16,477 nucleotides of DNA from Gammaproteobacteria bacterium (GCA_015767355.1 JADWMH010000006.1:1580-18056); one strand, 5' to 3'. Shown: positions 1-8,338, numbered from the stretch's first letter. Translations and numbers: made by a program. Notes: a model not told the origin generated them from the letters alone.

Positions 1-4
1 TGAG

Positions 5-1348
5 TTACGTATGGAGATTGTTCCGCACAACATCCGCCACCTGCTCGGTGACCCGATCCACCTGTGCCGCGTCTACTCCCTCGACCATGACCCGGATCAG
101 CGGCTCGGTTCCGGACGGGCGCAGCAGGACTCGCCCCTCCCTGCCCAGCTCCTCTTCAGCGTCACTGACAGCCTGCTGAACAACTGCCAGTTGCATGACA
201 TCGGCTGCATTGCTGGAGCCAAGGGAGACATTCACCAGCTGCTGAGGGCATTTTTCCATATCTACACTCAGGTCATACAATGAACGACCGGAGCGAATAA
301 TCTCGGCTATTACCTGAAGCCCGGCAATGGTGCCGTCACCCGTGGTTGTTTTGCTTCGGCAAATGATATGCCCCGAGGACTCTCCTCCCAGTATCCAGTC
401 ATTCTTGACCAGGCGCTCCATGACAAAGCGGTCGCCAACATCGGTGCGCTCCAGCTCTATCCCCTCTCTCCTGAGTGCGAGTTCGAGTCCCAGGTTGCTC
501 ATCAGTGTGCCGACAACGTGTCCTTTCAGCAGGTTCTGCTGCTTACGCGCGCGCGCGATGATGAAGAGAATCTCATCACCATCGATCAAGGTTCCCCTGT
601 GATCCACCAAAAAAACGCGATCTCCATCACCGTCCAGCGCCATACCAAGATCCGCCTTCTCCTCGACGACACGCTGCTGCAACTGCTGCGGATGGGTGGA
701 GCCGACATGGTCATTGATGTTGACACCGTTTGGCTTGACCCCTATCGAAATGACTTCGGCGCCAAGTTCGGACAGCACCTTGGGAGCAATCTGGTAGGTC
801 GCTCCATGCGCACAATCAACCACGATTTTTAAACCATGAAAATTCACATTCTGGGAAATCGAACTTTTGCAGAACTCGATGTAACGACCCTGTGCATCAT
901 CGATGCGGTCCGCTTTGCCAAGTTTTTCGGAATCAACCGTTTCCATTGGCTGGTCAATCATTGCCTCGATCGCGAGCTCAACCTCGTCCGCCAGCTTGTT
1001 TCCCTGCGCTGAGAAAAACTTGATGCCGTTGTCGTAATAGGGATTGTGCGATGCGCTGATCACGATACCCGCACAGGCATGAAAGGTGCGTGTCAGATAG
1101 GCGATACCCGGCGTCGGCATTGGCCCTGTCAGCAGCACATCAACACCTGCCGCAGAGAGCCCCGCTTCCAGAGCAGACTCAAGCATATAACCGGAAATGC
1201 GTGTATCCTTGCCGATCACAACCTTGTTCGAACCTCCGCCAAGAACCCGTCCCGCCGCCCAACCAAGCTTGAGGACGAATTCCGGTGTCACCTTGTCATG
1301 TCCTACCCGACCGCGAATTCCATCCGTACCAAAATGTTTTCTGCTCAT
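5..1348 (-). CDS. glmM: Phosphoglucosamine mutase GlmM
   Basis: GlmM interconverts glucosamine-6-phosphate and glucosamine-1-phosphate in the cytoplasm, on the route to UDP-N-acetylglucosamine for peptidoglycan and LPS. The 447-residue protein has the full alpha-D-phosphohexomutase layout: the phosphoserine loop [12 protein letters not shown] with the catalytic serine at about residue 100, the metal loop DGDGDR at 239-244, the sugar-binding GGESSGH at 321-327, and the phosphate-binding RPSGTEP at 410-416. Its length matches the family, and the TAA stop lies inside the window. The ATG overlaps the folP stop by 4 nt (ATGA type), which points to translational coupling in an ftsH-folP-glmM unit. 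In many gammaproteobacteria secG follows, which would fall just outside the window. No strong Shine-Dalgarno sequence precedes the start. Identity is certain from the motifs and context. Confidence 0.98.
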   Translation of the reverse strand: MSRKHFGTDGIRGRVGHDKVTPEFVLKLGWAAGRVLGGGSNKVVIGKDTRISGYMLESALEAGLSAAGVDVLLTGPMPTPGIAYLTRTFHACAGIVISASHNPYYDNGIKFFSAQGNKLADEVELAIEAMIDQPMETVDSEKLGKADRIDDAQGRYIEFCKSSISQNVNFHGLKIVVDCAHGATYQIAPKVLSELGAEVISIGVKPNGVNINDHVGSTHPQQLQQRVVEEKADLGMALDGDGDRVFLVDHRGTLIDGDEILFIIARARKQQNLLKGHVVGTLMSNLGLELALRREGIELERTDVGDRFVMERLVKNDWILGGESSGHIICRSKTTTGDGTIAGLQVIAEIIRSGRSLYDLSVDMEKCPQQLVNVSLGSSNAADVMQLAVVQQAVSDAEEELGREGRVLLRPSGTEPLIRVMVEGVDAAQVDRVTEQVADVVRNNLHT

Positions 1349-2175
1349 TGATTCATCACTGCTGTTGTTATCCGCATTGCATCGACTGTCGCCCTGACAT
1401 CATGAACACGTAAAATGGATGCACCCTTCATGGCTGCAATGACTGCTGCGGCAAGACTGCCATAGAGGCGTTGATCAGTGCTTCTCTCGTCCAGGATCTG
1501 GCTAATCATACGCTTGCGGGAGATTCCAGCCAGCACTGGATATCCTAGCTTAATAATTACATTAATATTTTTCAATAACTTTATATTATGACTAAGTTTT
1601 TTGCCGAACCCAAAACCAGGATCAAGCAAGATATGCTGTGCCGGGATGCCAGCGTCGATGCAGACTTGAGCACGCTGCTGTAAAAAACATGAGACATCCG
1701 CAACGACATCATCATACTGCGGTTGCTGCTGCATCGAACGCGGCTCACCCTGCATATGCATCAGGCAGACAGGAAGCTGCAACTCACTGGCAGTTTCGAC
1801 AGCGCCCTCGGCTGACAATGCACAGACATCATTGATCATACCGGCGCCCGCAGTTGCTGCTTCACGCATCACTTCGGGTTTGCTGGTATCGATGGAAACC
1901 GGTACAGAGAGTTGTGAAGTCAGGGCTTCAATGACCGGGATAACGCGGTCCAGCTCCTGCTGGAGGGAGACTGACTGCGCGCCGGGACGAGTGGATTCGC
2001 CACCAACATCGATGATTGCCGCACCCTCTCCGACCATTCTGACAGCGTGTTTCAGAGCATCAGATGGCTTGATAAACAACCCGCCATCAGAGAAAGAGTC
2101 CGGCGTGACATTCAGTATTCCCATGACCCGGGGTTCGTTGAGATCAAGATCAAGATTTGCACAACGAATGATCAT
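1345..2175 (-). CDS. folP: Dihydropteroate synthase FolP
   Basis: FolP condenses p-aminobenzoate with dihydropterin pyrophosphate to form dihydropteroate in folate synthesis; it is the sulfonamide target. The 276-residue TIM-barrel protein shows [11 protein letters not shown] at 22-32, [11 protein letters not shown] at 56-66, [10 protein letters not shown] at 94-103, IND at 114-116, DPGFGFGK at 185-192, GISRKRM at 217-223 and RVHDV at 256-260. Asp56, Arg63, Asn115, Asp185 and Lys221 therefore fall at the positions expected of the family. The ATG at 2173-2175 gives a family-length N-terminus but has no clear ribosome binding site. The stop overlaps the glmM start. One oddity is the segment encoding about residues 194-209, just after GFGKK, which is extremely AT-rich compared with the rest of the gene (see findings). 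Confidence 0.98.
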   Translation of the reverse strand: MIIRCANLDLDLNEPRVMGILNVTPDSFSDGGLFIKPSDALKHAVRMVGEGAAIIDVGGESTRPGAQSVSLQQELDRVIPVIEALTSQLSVPVSIDTSKPEVMREAATAGAGMINDVCALSAEGAVETASELQLPVCLMHMQGEPRSMQQQPQYDDVVADVSCFLQQRAQVCIDAGIPAQHILLDPGFGFGKKLSHNIKLLKNINVIIKLGYPVLAGISRKRMISQILDERSTDQRLYGSLAAAVIAAMKGASILRVHDVRATVDAMRITTAVMNQ

Positions 2176-2212
2176 AGAAAGAGAGTCACTAGAACTTAAT
2201 GCTCTATACTAA

Positions 2213-2260
2213 GGAACACACGAACGTCACGGAGTTAATATTTCTTTTTCCGTGTGTTCC
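2213..2260. repeat. Inverted repeat with 9-bp units, ftsH-folP gap
   Basis: GGAACACACG (2213-2222) and CGTGTGTTCC (2251-2260) are perfect 10-bp inverted arms around a 28-nt loop. A nested pair, CACGGA (2228-2233) and TCCGTG (2249-2254), offers an alternative stem. Read on the minus strand, the outer flank continues as ACCACGGAACACACGGAA, so each arm is built from units of roughly nine bases resembling CACGGAACA. The element fills most of the 107-bp gap between the ftsH stop and the folP start. No U-tract follows on the minus strand, so it does not look like a standard intrinsic terminator, although it could pause or stabilise the transcript. It looks related to the repeat at 8766-8834. Confidence 0.7.
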
Positions 2261-2282
2261 GTGGTTCCAATCTTTTTGTGGA

Positions 2283-4223
2283 TCAGTGCTGACTGGCAGG
2301 ATCGCCAATCTGACCTTCACCCTTGTCATCTTTTTTTACTGTCTCCTCTGGCGCCGTAGCATCGCCATCATCGTCAGAATCCAGATCTGTACCCGCCCAG
2401 TCAGCCGGAGGACGCGGTGTCTTGCCGGCCATGATGTCGGCGATCTGATCCTTGTCGATGGTTTCGTATTTCATCAGGGCATCAGACATCGCATGCAGTT
2501 GCTCCAGATGTTTGGTCAAGATCTCATGGGCGCGATCATAGTTGCGATCGATGAAGGCGCGAATCTCCTCATCGATGGCATGCGCGGTATCGTCCGAGAC
2601 ATTCTTATGTGTCGTCACCGACTTACCCAGAAAAACCTCTCCCTCCTCTTCACCATAGGAGAGTGGCCCGAGTCGCTCGGAAAGCCCCCAGCGGGTCACC
2701 ATGTTTCGGGCAATCTCCGTCGCCCGTTCGATATCGTTGGAGGCGCCTGTGGTAACACTTTCACTGCCAAAGATCAGCTCCTCGGCGATGCGCCCGCCAA
2801 ACAGGCTGGAGATCTGGCTCTCAAGAAACTCCTTGCTGTGGCTGTAGCGATCCTGCTCGGGGAGAAACATGGTGACCCCGAGGGCGCGGCCACGCGGAAT
2901 GATGCTGACCTTGTAGACAGGATCATGCTTTGGCACATTGAGGCCGACTATGGCATGGCCAGCCTCATGGTAGGCCGTCAGTTTTTTCTCATCCTCGGTC
3001 ATCACCATGGAGCGGCGTTCGGCACCCATCATGATCTTGTCCTTGGCCTTCTCCATATCGTCCATGTCGACCTCTTTTTTGTCAAAACGCGCGGCAAACA
3101 ACGCCGCCTCATTGACAAGATTCTCAAGGTCAGCGCCGGAAAACCCCGGGGTCCCGCGGGCTATTAAGGCTGGCTTGATATCATCAGCAGCAGAAATCTT
3201 GCGCAGATAGACTTTCAGAATCTGCTCACGACCGCGAATATCGGGCATGGGCACCACCACCTGGCGATCAAAACGGCCGGGGCGAAGCAGTGCGGGATCC
3301 AGCACATCCGGACGGTTGGTTGCAGCGATAACGATAACGCCGTCGTTGCCTTCAAATCCATCCATCTCGACCAACAGCTGGTTCAGGGTCTGTTCACGTT
3401 CATCATGTCCGCCGCCAAGACCTGCGCCGCGATGACGGCCGACTGCATCGATCTCATCGATAAAGATAATGCAGGGCGCATGTTTTTTGGCCTGTTCAAA
3501 CATGTCGCGCACCCGGGAGGCGCCGACACCGACGAACATCTCTACAAAGTCGGAACCGGAGATGGTAAAAAACGGCACCTTGGCTTCACCTGCAATGGCG
3601 CGGGCAAGCAGAGTCTTACCGGTTCCGGGAGCACCGACCATCAGCACACCCTTGGGGATCTTGCCGCCAAGCTTCTGGAATTTCGAAGGGTCGCGCAGAA
3701 AATCCACCATCTCGACGACCTCCTCCTTGGCCTCTTCGGCGCCCGCAACGTCAGCAAAAGTGACCTTGATCTGGTCTTCAGACAACATGCGCGCCTTGCT
3801 CTTGCCAAACGACATGGCGCCGCCTCCGCCGCCTCCGCCCTGCATCTTGCGCATAAAAAAGATCCAGATTCCAATGAGGATAAACAGCGGCAGCAGATTG
3901 AAGAACAACTGCTCCCACATGGAGGGGACATCAGGCGGGTCGGCTGTGAATGTGACATTGTATTCAAGCAGGTCATTCACGAGGCTGTCATCACCGGGAC
4001 TGTTGGTGTGGAAGCTCTTGCCATCCATCATTTTGCCGTCAATGGAACGGCCGTAGGCATCGATTTTGACCTCCTGAACCCGCCCGTCATGCACTGCGGT
4101 AATAAAGTCTGAATAGTCAATATCAAGGCTCTTGCCGCTGGTGGTGCTGAAAGTATTAAACACCGACATCAACACCAGAGCGATGAATACCCACAAAATT
4201 ATATTTTTTACCATGTCATTCAA
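2283..4223 (-). CDS. ftsH: ATP-dependent zinc metalloprotease FtsH
   Basis: FtsH is the membrane-anchored hexameric AAA+ protease that degrades misfolded membrane proteins and regulatory substrates such as LpxC and the heat-shock sigma factor in related bacteria. In order, the 646-residue protein shows a first membrane segment (about 7-25), a periplasmic domain, a second membrane segment (about 104-124), a glycine run (129-135), Walker A GAPGTGKT (197-204), Walker B IIFIDEID (252-259), the second region of homology around 301-320, zinc-binding HEAGH (419-423) and a third ligand Asp near 497. It ends in an acidic, hydrophilic tail. The start is a TTG: a GAGGGG sequence lies 9 nt upstream of it, whereas the in-frame ATG at 4212-4214 lies 18 nt away. 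The resulting MNDMVKN N-terminus agrees with what I recall of gammaproteobacterial homologues. rlmE lies upstream and folP downstream, as usual. Confidence 0.98.
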   Translation of the reverse strand: MNDMVKNIILWVFIALVLMSVFNTFSTTSGKSLDIDYSDFITAVHDGRVQEVKIDAYGRSIDGKMMDGKSFHTNSPGDDSLVNDLLEYNVTFTADPPDVPSMWEQLFFNLLPLFILIGIWIFFMRKMQGGGGGGGAMSFGKSKARMLSEDQIKVTFADVAGAEEAKEEVVEMVDFLRDPSKFQKLGGKIPKGVLMVGAPGTGKTLLARAIAGEAKVPFFTISGSDFVEMFVGVGASRVRDMFEQAKKHAPCIIFIDEIDAVGRHRGAGLGGGHDEREQTLNQLLVEMDGFEGNDGVIVIAATNRPDVLDPALLRPGRFDRQVVVPMPDIRGREQILKVYLRKISAADDIKPALIARGTPGFSGADLENLVNEAALFAARFDKKEVDMDDMEKAKDKIMMGAERRSMVMTEDEKKLTAYHEAGHAIVGLNVPKHDPVYKVSIIPRGRALGVTMFLPEQDRYSHSKEFLESQISSLFGGRIAEELIFGSESVTTGASNDIERATEIARNMVTRWGLSERLGPLSYGEEEGEVFLGKSVTTHKNVSDDTAHAIDEEIRAFIDRNYDRAHEILTKHLEQLHAMSDALMKYETIDKDQIADIMAGKTPRPPADWAGTDLDSDDDGDATAPEETVKKDDKGEGQIGDPASQH

Positions 4224-4232
4224 TGAACCGTA

Positions 4233-4238
4233 CCCCTC
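4233..4238 (-). promoter_or_regulatory. ftsH ribosome binding site selecting a TTG start
   Basis: On the minus strand this reads GAGGGG and ends 9 nt before the TTG at 4221-4223. The nearest in-frame ATG is 18 nt downstream of it, too far for good initiation. The spacing therefore favours the TTG. Confidence 0.6.
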
Positions 4239-4252
4239 TTCGATACGTTATG

Positions 4253-4268
4253 TTTCCATTTATGGAAA
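4253..4268. promoter_or_regulatory. Perfect palindrome upstream of ftsH, possible operator
   Basis: TTTCCAT (4253-4259) and ATGGAAA (4262-4268) are exact inverted copies separated by two thymines. The site lies 29 bp upstream of the ftsH TTG, between its ribosome binding site and the hairpin repeat at 4283-4351. A compact symmetric site in this place could be an operator for a dimeric regulator or a very short transcript hairpin. I do not recognise the regulator and see no clear heat-shock sigma factor promoter beside it. Confidence 0.4.
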
Positions 4269-4282
4269 GTTCTGGAGTTTGC

Positions 4283-4351
4283 ATAGGATGTGCTGAACTT
4301 GTGAAGCGCGTCTGACGTAATTGATGCACTTCGTTCCTCAACACATCCTAT
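4283..4351. repeat. Long imperfect hairpin repeat in the rlmE-ftsH gap
   Basis: The outer arms ATAGGATGTGCTGA (4283-4296) and TCAACACATCCTAT (4338-4351) match at 13 of 14 positions as an inverted repeat. The inner arms GAAGCGCGTC (4303-4312) and GATGCACTTC (4323-4332) pair at 8 of 10 positions, or 9 with a G-U wobble in RNA. The whole is therefore a nested stem of about 69 bp. It resembles the TAGG(A/G)TG(T/C)G...CACATCCTA palindromes scattered in many proteobacterial and cyanobacterial genomes, which I take to be small non-autonomous elements; that family link is from memory. It lies inside what is usually a tight rlmE-ftsH operon, and the 206-bp gap also holds a tandem 7-mer, GTGCTAA twice, at 4376-4389. 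Confidence 0.75.
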
Positions 4352-4429
4352 AGCCTTATCCCGATCCTGCTTCGTGTGCTAAGTGCTAAGAATTCCAGTT
4401 GCTGTGGAAAAAAGCAAAATTGTATTTGA

Positions 4430-5050
4430 TTATACCCTGAAATCACGCCCGATGAGATAGACTTCGCTGCTTTTACTGCGTGATGATTGTGGTTTTCGCG
4501 TCACGACGCTGGCAAATTTTTCACGCAGTTGACGCATATAGGCATCGAATCCTTCACCCTGAAATATCTTGGTGAGAAAGTTCCCGCCGGGCTTGAGTGT
4601 CTGAACAGCGAAATCGAGCGCCAGTTCGCACAAATAGATTGAACGCGGCTGATCGACTGTCGCCATACCAGATAAGTTGGGGGCCATATCTGAAATAACA
4701 AGGTCAACATCACGGCCATTGAGCGCCTCGCGCAGTTTGTCGAAAGGCTGCTGCTCGCGGAAATCCCCTTCGATGATTGTCACACCCGTGATGGCATCCA
4801 TTGGCAAAATATCGAGCGCAATAACAGCCCCCTTGTCTGCGACGAGCGTCTGCGCAACCTGGCTCCAGCCACCGGGAGCGGCCCCGAGATCGACAACGAC
4901 CTGCCCCGGCCTGATCAGCTGATCTCTCTGCTGTATCTCCAGCAGTTTGTAGACTGCACGCGAACGATAGCCGTCGGCCTGCGCCCTTTGTACGTACTCG
5001 TCGTTGACATGGCGCTCCAGCCACTCTCTACTGCTTTTTGAACGCGCCAT
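4430..5050 (-). CDS. rlmE: 23S rRNA 2'-O-ribose U2552 methyltransferase RlmE (RrmJ/FtsJ)
   Basis: RlmE is the heat-shock-associated SAM-dependent enzyme that 2'-O-methylates U2552 in the A-loop of 23S rRNA on the 50S subunit. The 206-residue protein has the SAM-binding loop [12 protein letters not shown] at 54-65, DMAPN at 121-125, [12 protein letters not shown] at 152-163 and SSEVYL at 194-199. The catalytic tetrad K-D-K-E falls at Lys35, Asp121, Lys161 and Glu196, with the spacing of the E. coli enzyme. Its length is normal. It is divergent from yhbY, a conserved gammaproteobacterial arrangement, and sits upstream of ftsH, though the 206-bp gap with an inserted hairpin is wider than usual. 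The ATG lies within the short palindrome TGAATATTCA (5050-5059), and no Shine-Dalgarno sequence is evident. Confidence 0.98.
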   Translation of the reverse strand: MARSKSSREWLERHVNDEYVQRAQADGYRSRAVYKLLEIQQRDQLIRPGQVVVDLGAAPGGWSQVAQTLVADKGAVIALDILPMDAITGVTIIEGDFREQQPFDKLREALNGRDVDLVISDMAPNLSGMATVDQPRSIYLCELALDFAVQTLKPGGNFLTKIFQGEGFDAYMRQLREKFASVVTRKPQSSRSKSSEVYLIGRDFRV

Positions 5051-5123
5051 GAATATTCAGTTTGCCGAATGAAAATTAGGGTAAAATGCGCTGCTTCAAC
5101 TGATCTCTCAACAACAGCGAAAA

Positions 5124-5429
5124 ATGGTCATTACAGCAGCACAAAAACGTTTTCTGCGCAGCAAGGCGCACCACCTCAAACCTGTGGTGATGGTCGGTCA
5201 GCATGGTCTGAGTGAGAATGTCATGAATGAAGTCAACCTGGCGCTGGATGCGCATGAGCTGATCAAGGTCAAACTCGGTGCAGGTGATCGCGAAGAGAAA
5301 AAAAGCATTCTCGGCGAGATCATCAGCAACAGCAAGGCCGAACTCATCCAGAGCATCGGCCATGTGGCGGTTCTGTTTCGCCGCAACCATAAAAAACCGA
5401 AGATCGAACTGCCAAGAACAAAAGAATAA
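5124..5429 (+). CDS. yhbY: CRM-domain ribosome assembly RNA-binding protein YhbY
   Basis: This is a small single-domain CRM protein associated with assembly of the large ribosomal subunit in the cytoplasm. The 101 residues cover the whole fold: an N-terminal AQKRFLRSKAHHLKPVV helix-strand, the GxxG RNA-binding loop VGQHGLSE at 25-31, a helix around NVMNEVNLAL, the strand LIKVKL and the C-terminal VAVLFRRNHKKPKI. It is divergent from rlmE across 73 bp, so two ribosome-maturation genes share a regulatory region. The sequence TAAAAT at 5082-5087 could be its -10 element, but I see no convincing -35. It is convergent with the secDF fusion gene, separated by 56 bp containing a small inverted repeat. 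Confidence 0.96.
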   Translation: MVITAAQKRFLRSKAHHLKPVVMVGQHGLSENVMNEVNLALDAHELIKVKLGAGDREEKKSILGEIISNSKAELIQSIGHVAVLFRRNHKKPKIELPRTKE

Positions 5430-5438
5430 ACCACACAA

Positions 5439-5472
5439 GAAATGGGGGACAGACCACGGTTTACTCCATTTC
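5439..5472. repeat. Small inverted repeat between convergent yhbY and secDF
   Basis: GAAATGG (5439-5445) and CCATTTC (5466-5472) are perfect 7-bp inverted arms around a 20-nt loop containing GGACAGACCACGGTTTACT. The loop resembles the GGGGACAGACCACG-type sequence I associate with REP/RAYT-like repeats in gammaproteobacteria; that link is from memory. The site lies 10 nt past the yhbY stop and 14 nt past the secDF stop, so a role at the ends of both transcripts is possible. No U-tract is present. Confidence 0.5.
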
Positions 5473-5485
5473 CAGAAGAATTAAC

Positions 5486-8272
5486 TCAAGGACGGTCGTC
5501 CAGCAATTTCCCCTCTTTCACGACCGGCATCAGATCCTCTTTGTTGATGCCCAGCAGCAGCACTGCAACACTCGCGACGAAGATCGACGAGTAGGTTCCA
5601 ATGAACACGCCAACCAGCAGCGCCAGCGCAAAACCGTGAATGATTTCGCCGCCAAAGATGAATAGCGCCAGCAGCACAACCACCGTTGTGAAGGAGGTGA
5701 TCATGGTGCGCGAGAGCGTCTGGTTCAGAGAGACGTTGATAATCTCTGTTGGCGTCCCTTTACGCATAACGCGAAAGTTCTCCCGAATACGGTCATACAC
5801 CACGATAGTGTCATTCAGCGAGTAACCGATCACCGCCAGGATCGCCGCCAGGACAGGGAGATCAAATACAGCCCAGACGAGTGCAAAAATGCCGACAACA
5901 AACACCACATCATGCACCAGAGCAATAATAGAGCCCATCGCGAATCGCCATTCGAAGCGCAATGCGACATAGATGAGTATGGCGATCAGCGCATACAGCA
6001 TCGCCAGACCGCCATCTTCGGTCAGTTCCTCGCCTACCTGCGGGCCGACAAATTCGACTCGGCGCAAATCCGGCTTCCCCCCGGCAACGGTGCTGAGAAG
6101 CTCGAATACCTCGTTGGAAATCTTCTCATTGGAGACGCCTTCATGCGGCGGGATACGCACCAGCACATCGCGCGGCGTGCCAAAACTCTGCGCAGCGGCA
6201 TCACCATAGCCACCCTCTTTCAGAGCAGTGCGCACATCCTTCAGCTCGACATCGGATTGGTATCCCAGTTCGATGAGCGTACCGCCGGTGAAGTCGATGC
6301 CGAAGTTGAGACCGCGCACACCGATTGCAGCAATGGCAATGACAAGAACCAGCGCCGATCCCATCAATGCGATTTTACGTTTTGACATGAAGTCGAAAGC
6401 AGGCACCTTGTCCAGAATGCGGGTTCCGATAGGCAGTACTTTCATGCGCTTGCCGCCAAACAGCAGATTCACGACCGCCCTGGTTCCGAGAATCGCTGTA
6501 AACATGGAGGTGAGAATGCCGATAAAGAGCGTCACTGCAAAGCCCTTGATTGGTCCGGTGCCGAAACTGAACAGCAATACGGCTGCAATCAGGGTGGTGA
6601 TATTGGCGTCAACGATAGTCGACAGCGCCTTCGCATAGCCCGCCTCGATACTCGCCTGCGGCGTACTGCCGATGCGGATCTCTTCACGGATACGCTCAAA
6701 AATCAGTACATTGGCATCCACCGCCATACCGACAGTCAACACGATTCCAGCAATGCCGGGCAGTGTCAACGTCGCCTGCAGCAGTGATAGCACTGCCACG
6801 ATCATGACCAGGTTGACCAGCAAAGCAAGATCTGCAACCAGCCCGAAGGTGCGGTAGTAGAAAGCCATGAAAATCACCACCAGCAGAAAACCGATCATCA
6901 CCGAGCGGAAACCCTGGTCGATATTATCCTGACCCAGGCTGGGGCCGACGGTGCGCTCCTCGACAATCTCGATCGGAGCTTTCAACGCGCCGGCACGCAG
7001 GAACAGCGCCAGCGTCTTCGCCTCTTCCTGGGAGTCCAGTCCGGTTGTCTGAAAATGACGACCAAAAGGCTCGAGAATATTGGCTACACTGATGACCTCC
7101 TCGACGTGCTTCTTGATGCTCTTGCCTTCTGCATCCCTGCCAACAACGCGATCTTCAATAAAGACCACCGCCATCGGCTTGCTGACATTCTCGGTGGTGA
7201 CTCGCCGCATTTTGTCTGCGCCACGGCCATTCAGGGAGATTGAAACCATCGACGATCCGGAGCGTGAATCGATACCGGCATTGGCATTGATAATCTGGTC
7301 ACCGGTAATAATACGTCCGCGTTTCAGTAATACAGGCTGGCCGTCACGATCAAAACGCAGTTCGGAGCCCGGCGGAACCTTGCCGTTTTTGGCGTCGATG
7401 GCGCTGTGCTTGTCATCAACCAGGCGGTACTCCAGGGTAGCTGTCGCCTGCAGGATCTCCTTGACCTTTGCCGGATCCTGAACACCCGGCAGTTCGACCA
7501 CGATGCGGCGGCTGCCCTGCTGCTGCACAATGGGTTCTGTCACACCCAGCTGATTGACACGGTTGCGCAGGGTCGTCATATTCTGCTCAAGCGCAAATTT
7601 CTTTGCCTCGCGGATGCCCTGCGGCTTGAATTTTGCAGTGACCAGGTACTCCTCTCCACGCTGCGAACTGTTGATATCAAAATCACGCAGCAAATCAGAG
7701 ATAACATCCTCTGCAGCGTCACGCTCACTCAGCTTCCTGAAGCTGACTTCGATGCCGTTGGAGATGGTCTTGATTCTTCCGTAGATCTTCTTTTTGCGCA
7801 GTTCGGTGCGCACATCACTCGCCTGATCCTTGAGCGTGTTCTTCAGTGCAGCCTCCATATCGACATCGATCAACACATGGATGCCACCGCGCAGATCGAG
7901 ACCGAGGCTCATTGGTTTTGCGCCGAGGCCCTGTAGCCATGCGGGAACATCAGGGGAGAGATTCAGCGCCAGCGCATACTCATCCTGAAGCTTTTCCTCG
8001 AGCGCCTCCTTGGCCTTCAGCTGCGTAGAGCCGTCCTTGAAACGCACCCTGATCTTGCCGGTTTCTATGTCGATGCGCTTGATTACCAGACCATGCTGTT
8101 TGAGGATCGACTCGACCTGTCCGACGGTGCCAGCTGTCACTTCCCCGGTACGGCTGGTCGGGGAGATCTCGATCGATGGATCCTGCCCGTAGATATTGGG
8201 CAAGGCATAGAATGCAGCAGTCAAAATGACTGCCAGGATCATCAGGTTTTTCCACAGTGGATAATGGTTCAT
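5486..8272 (-). CDS. secDF: SecD-SecF fusion, Sec translocon accessory membrane protein
   Basis: SecD and SecF use the proton gradient to pull proteins across the inner membrane after SecA-driven translocation. Here both are one 928-residue frame. The SecD part (about 1-612) starts with a membrane helix (about 8-26), then LGLDLRGG at 123-130, a large periplasmic region, and a membrane block with GMAVDANVLIFERIREE carrying the conserved Asp. The SecF part (about 613-928) has a helix (about 634-652), GIDFTGGTLIE from 658, and a membrane block with GYSLNDTIVVYDRIRENF. The SecD part ends around GGKRMKVLPIG, matching E. coli SecD length (615), so the junction is nearly seamless and both halves look intact. 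In E. coli the two are separate genes. An internal ATG at residue 610 lacks a good ribosome binding site. yajC lies 66 bp upstream. Confidence 0.96.
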   Translation of the reverse strand: MNHYPLWKNLMILAVILTAAFYALPNIYGQDPSIEISPTSRTGEVTAGTVGQVESILKQHGLVIKRIDIETGKIRVRFKDGSTQLKAKEALEEKLQDEYALALNLSPDVPAWLQGLGAKPMSLGLDLRGGIHVLIDVDMEAALKNTLKDQASDVRTELRKKKIYGRIKTISNGIEVSFRKLSERDAAEDVISDLLRDFDINSSQRGEEYLVTAKFKPQGIREAKKFALEQNMTTLRNRVNQLGVTEPIVQQQGSRRIVVELPGVQDPAKVKEILQATATLEYRLVDDKHSAIDAKNGKVPPGSELRFDRDGQPVLLKRGRIITGDQIINANAGIDSRSGSSMVSISLNGRGADKMRRVTTENVSKPMAVVFIEDRVVGRDAEGKSIKKHVEEVISVANILEPFGRHFQTTGLDSQEEAKTLALFLRAGALKAPIEIVEERTVGPSLGQDNIDQGFRSVMIGFLLVVIFMAFYYRTFGLVADLALLVNLVMIVAVLSLLQATLTLPGIAGIVLTVGMAVDANVLIFERIREEIRIGSTPQASIEAGYAKALSTIVDANITTLIAAVLLFSFGTGPIKGFAVTLFIGILTSMFTAILGTRAVVNLLFGGKRMKVLPIGTRILDKVPAFDFMSKRKIALMGSALVLVIAIAAIGVRGLNFGIDFTGGTLIELGYQSDVELKDVRTALKEGGYGDAAAQSFGTPRDVLVRIPPHEGVSNEKISNEVFELLSTVAGGKPDLRRVEFVGPQVGEELTEDGGLAMLYALIAILIYVALRFEWRFAMGSIIALVHDVVFVVGIFALVWAVFDLPVLAAILAVIGYSLNDTIVVYDRIRENFRVMRKGTPTEIINVSLNQTLSRTMITSFTTVVVLLALFIFGGEIIHGFALALLVGVFIGTYSSIFVASVAVLLLGINKEDLMPVVKEGKLLDDRP

Positions 8273-8338
8273 GGCATCCGGCTAATCTAAATGAATCAGG
8301 AGGTGAGTCAGGGGTATTTGACAGCAGCTGAGGGGGAG

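Noticed and set aside
2213..2260. Intrinsic terminator after ftsH
   Set aside because: The stem is followed on the minus strand by TTAGTATAGAG and not by a U-tract, and the loop is long; better explained as a repeat.
2199..3167. 322-codon plus-strand open frame opposite ftsH
   Set aside because: It is antisense to the well-conserved ftsH, contains no recognisable domain and has no supporting ribosome binding site; it is a codon-bias shadow.
3405..4112. 235-codon plus-strand open frame opposite ftsH
   Set aside because: It lies entirely inside ftsH on the other strand and its sequence follows from the AAA+ motifs read in reverse.
7406..7936. 176-codon plus-strand open frame opposite secDF
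   Set aside because: It is antisense to the SecD periplasmic domain with no independent evidence of coding.
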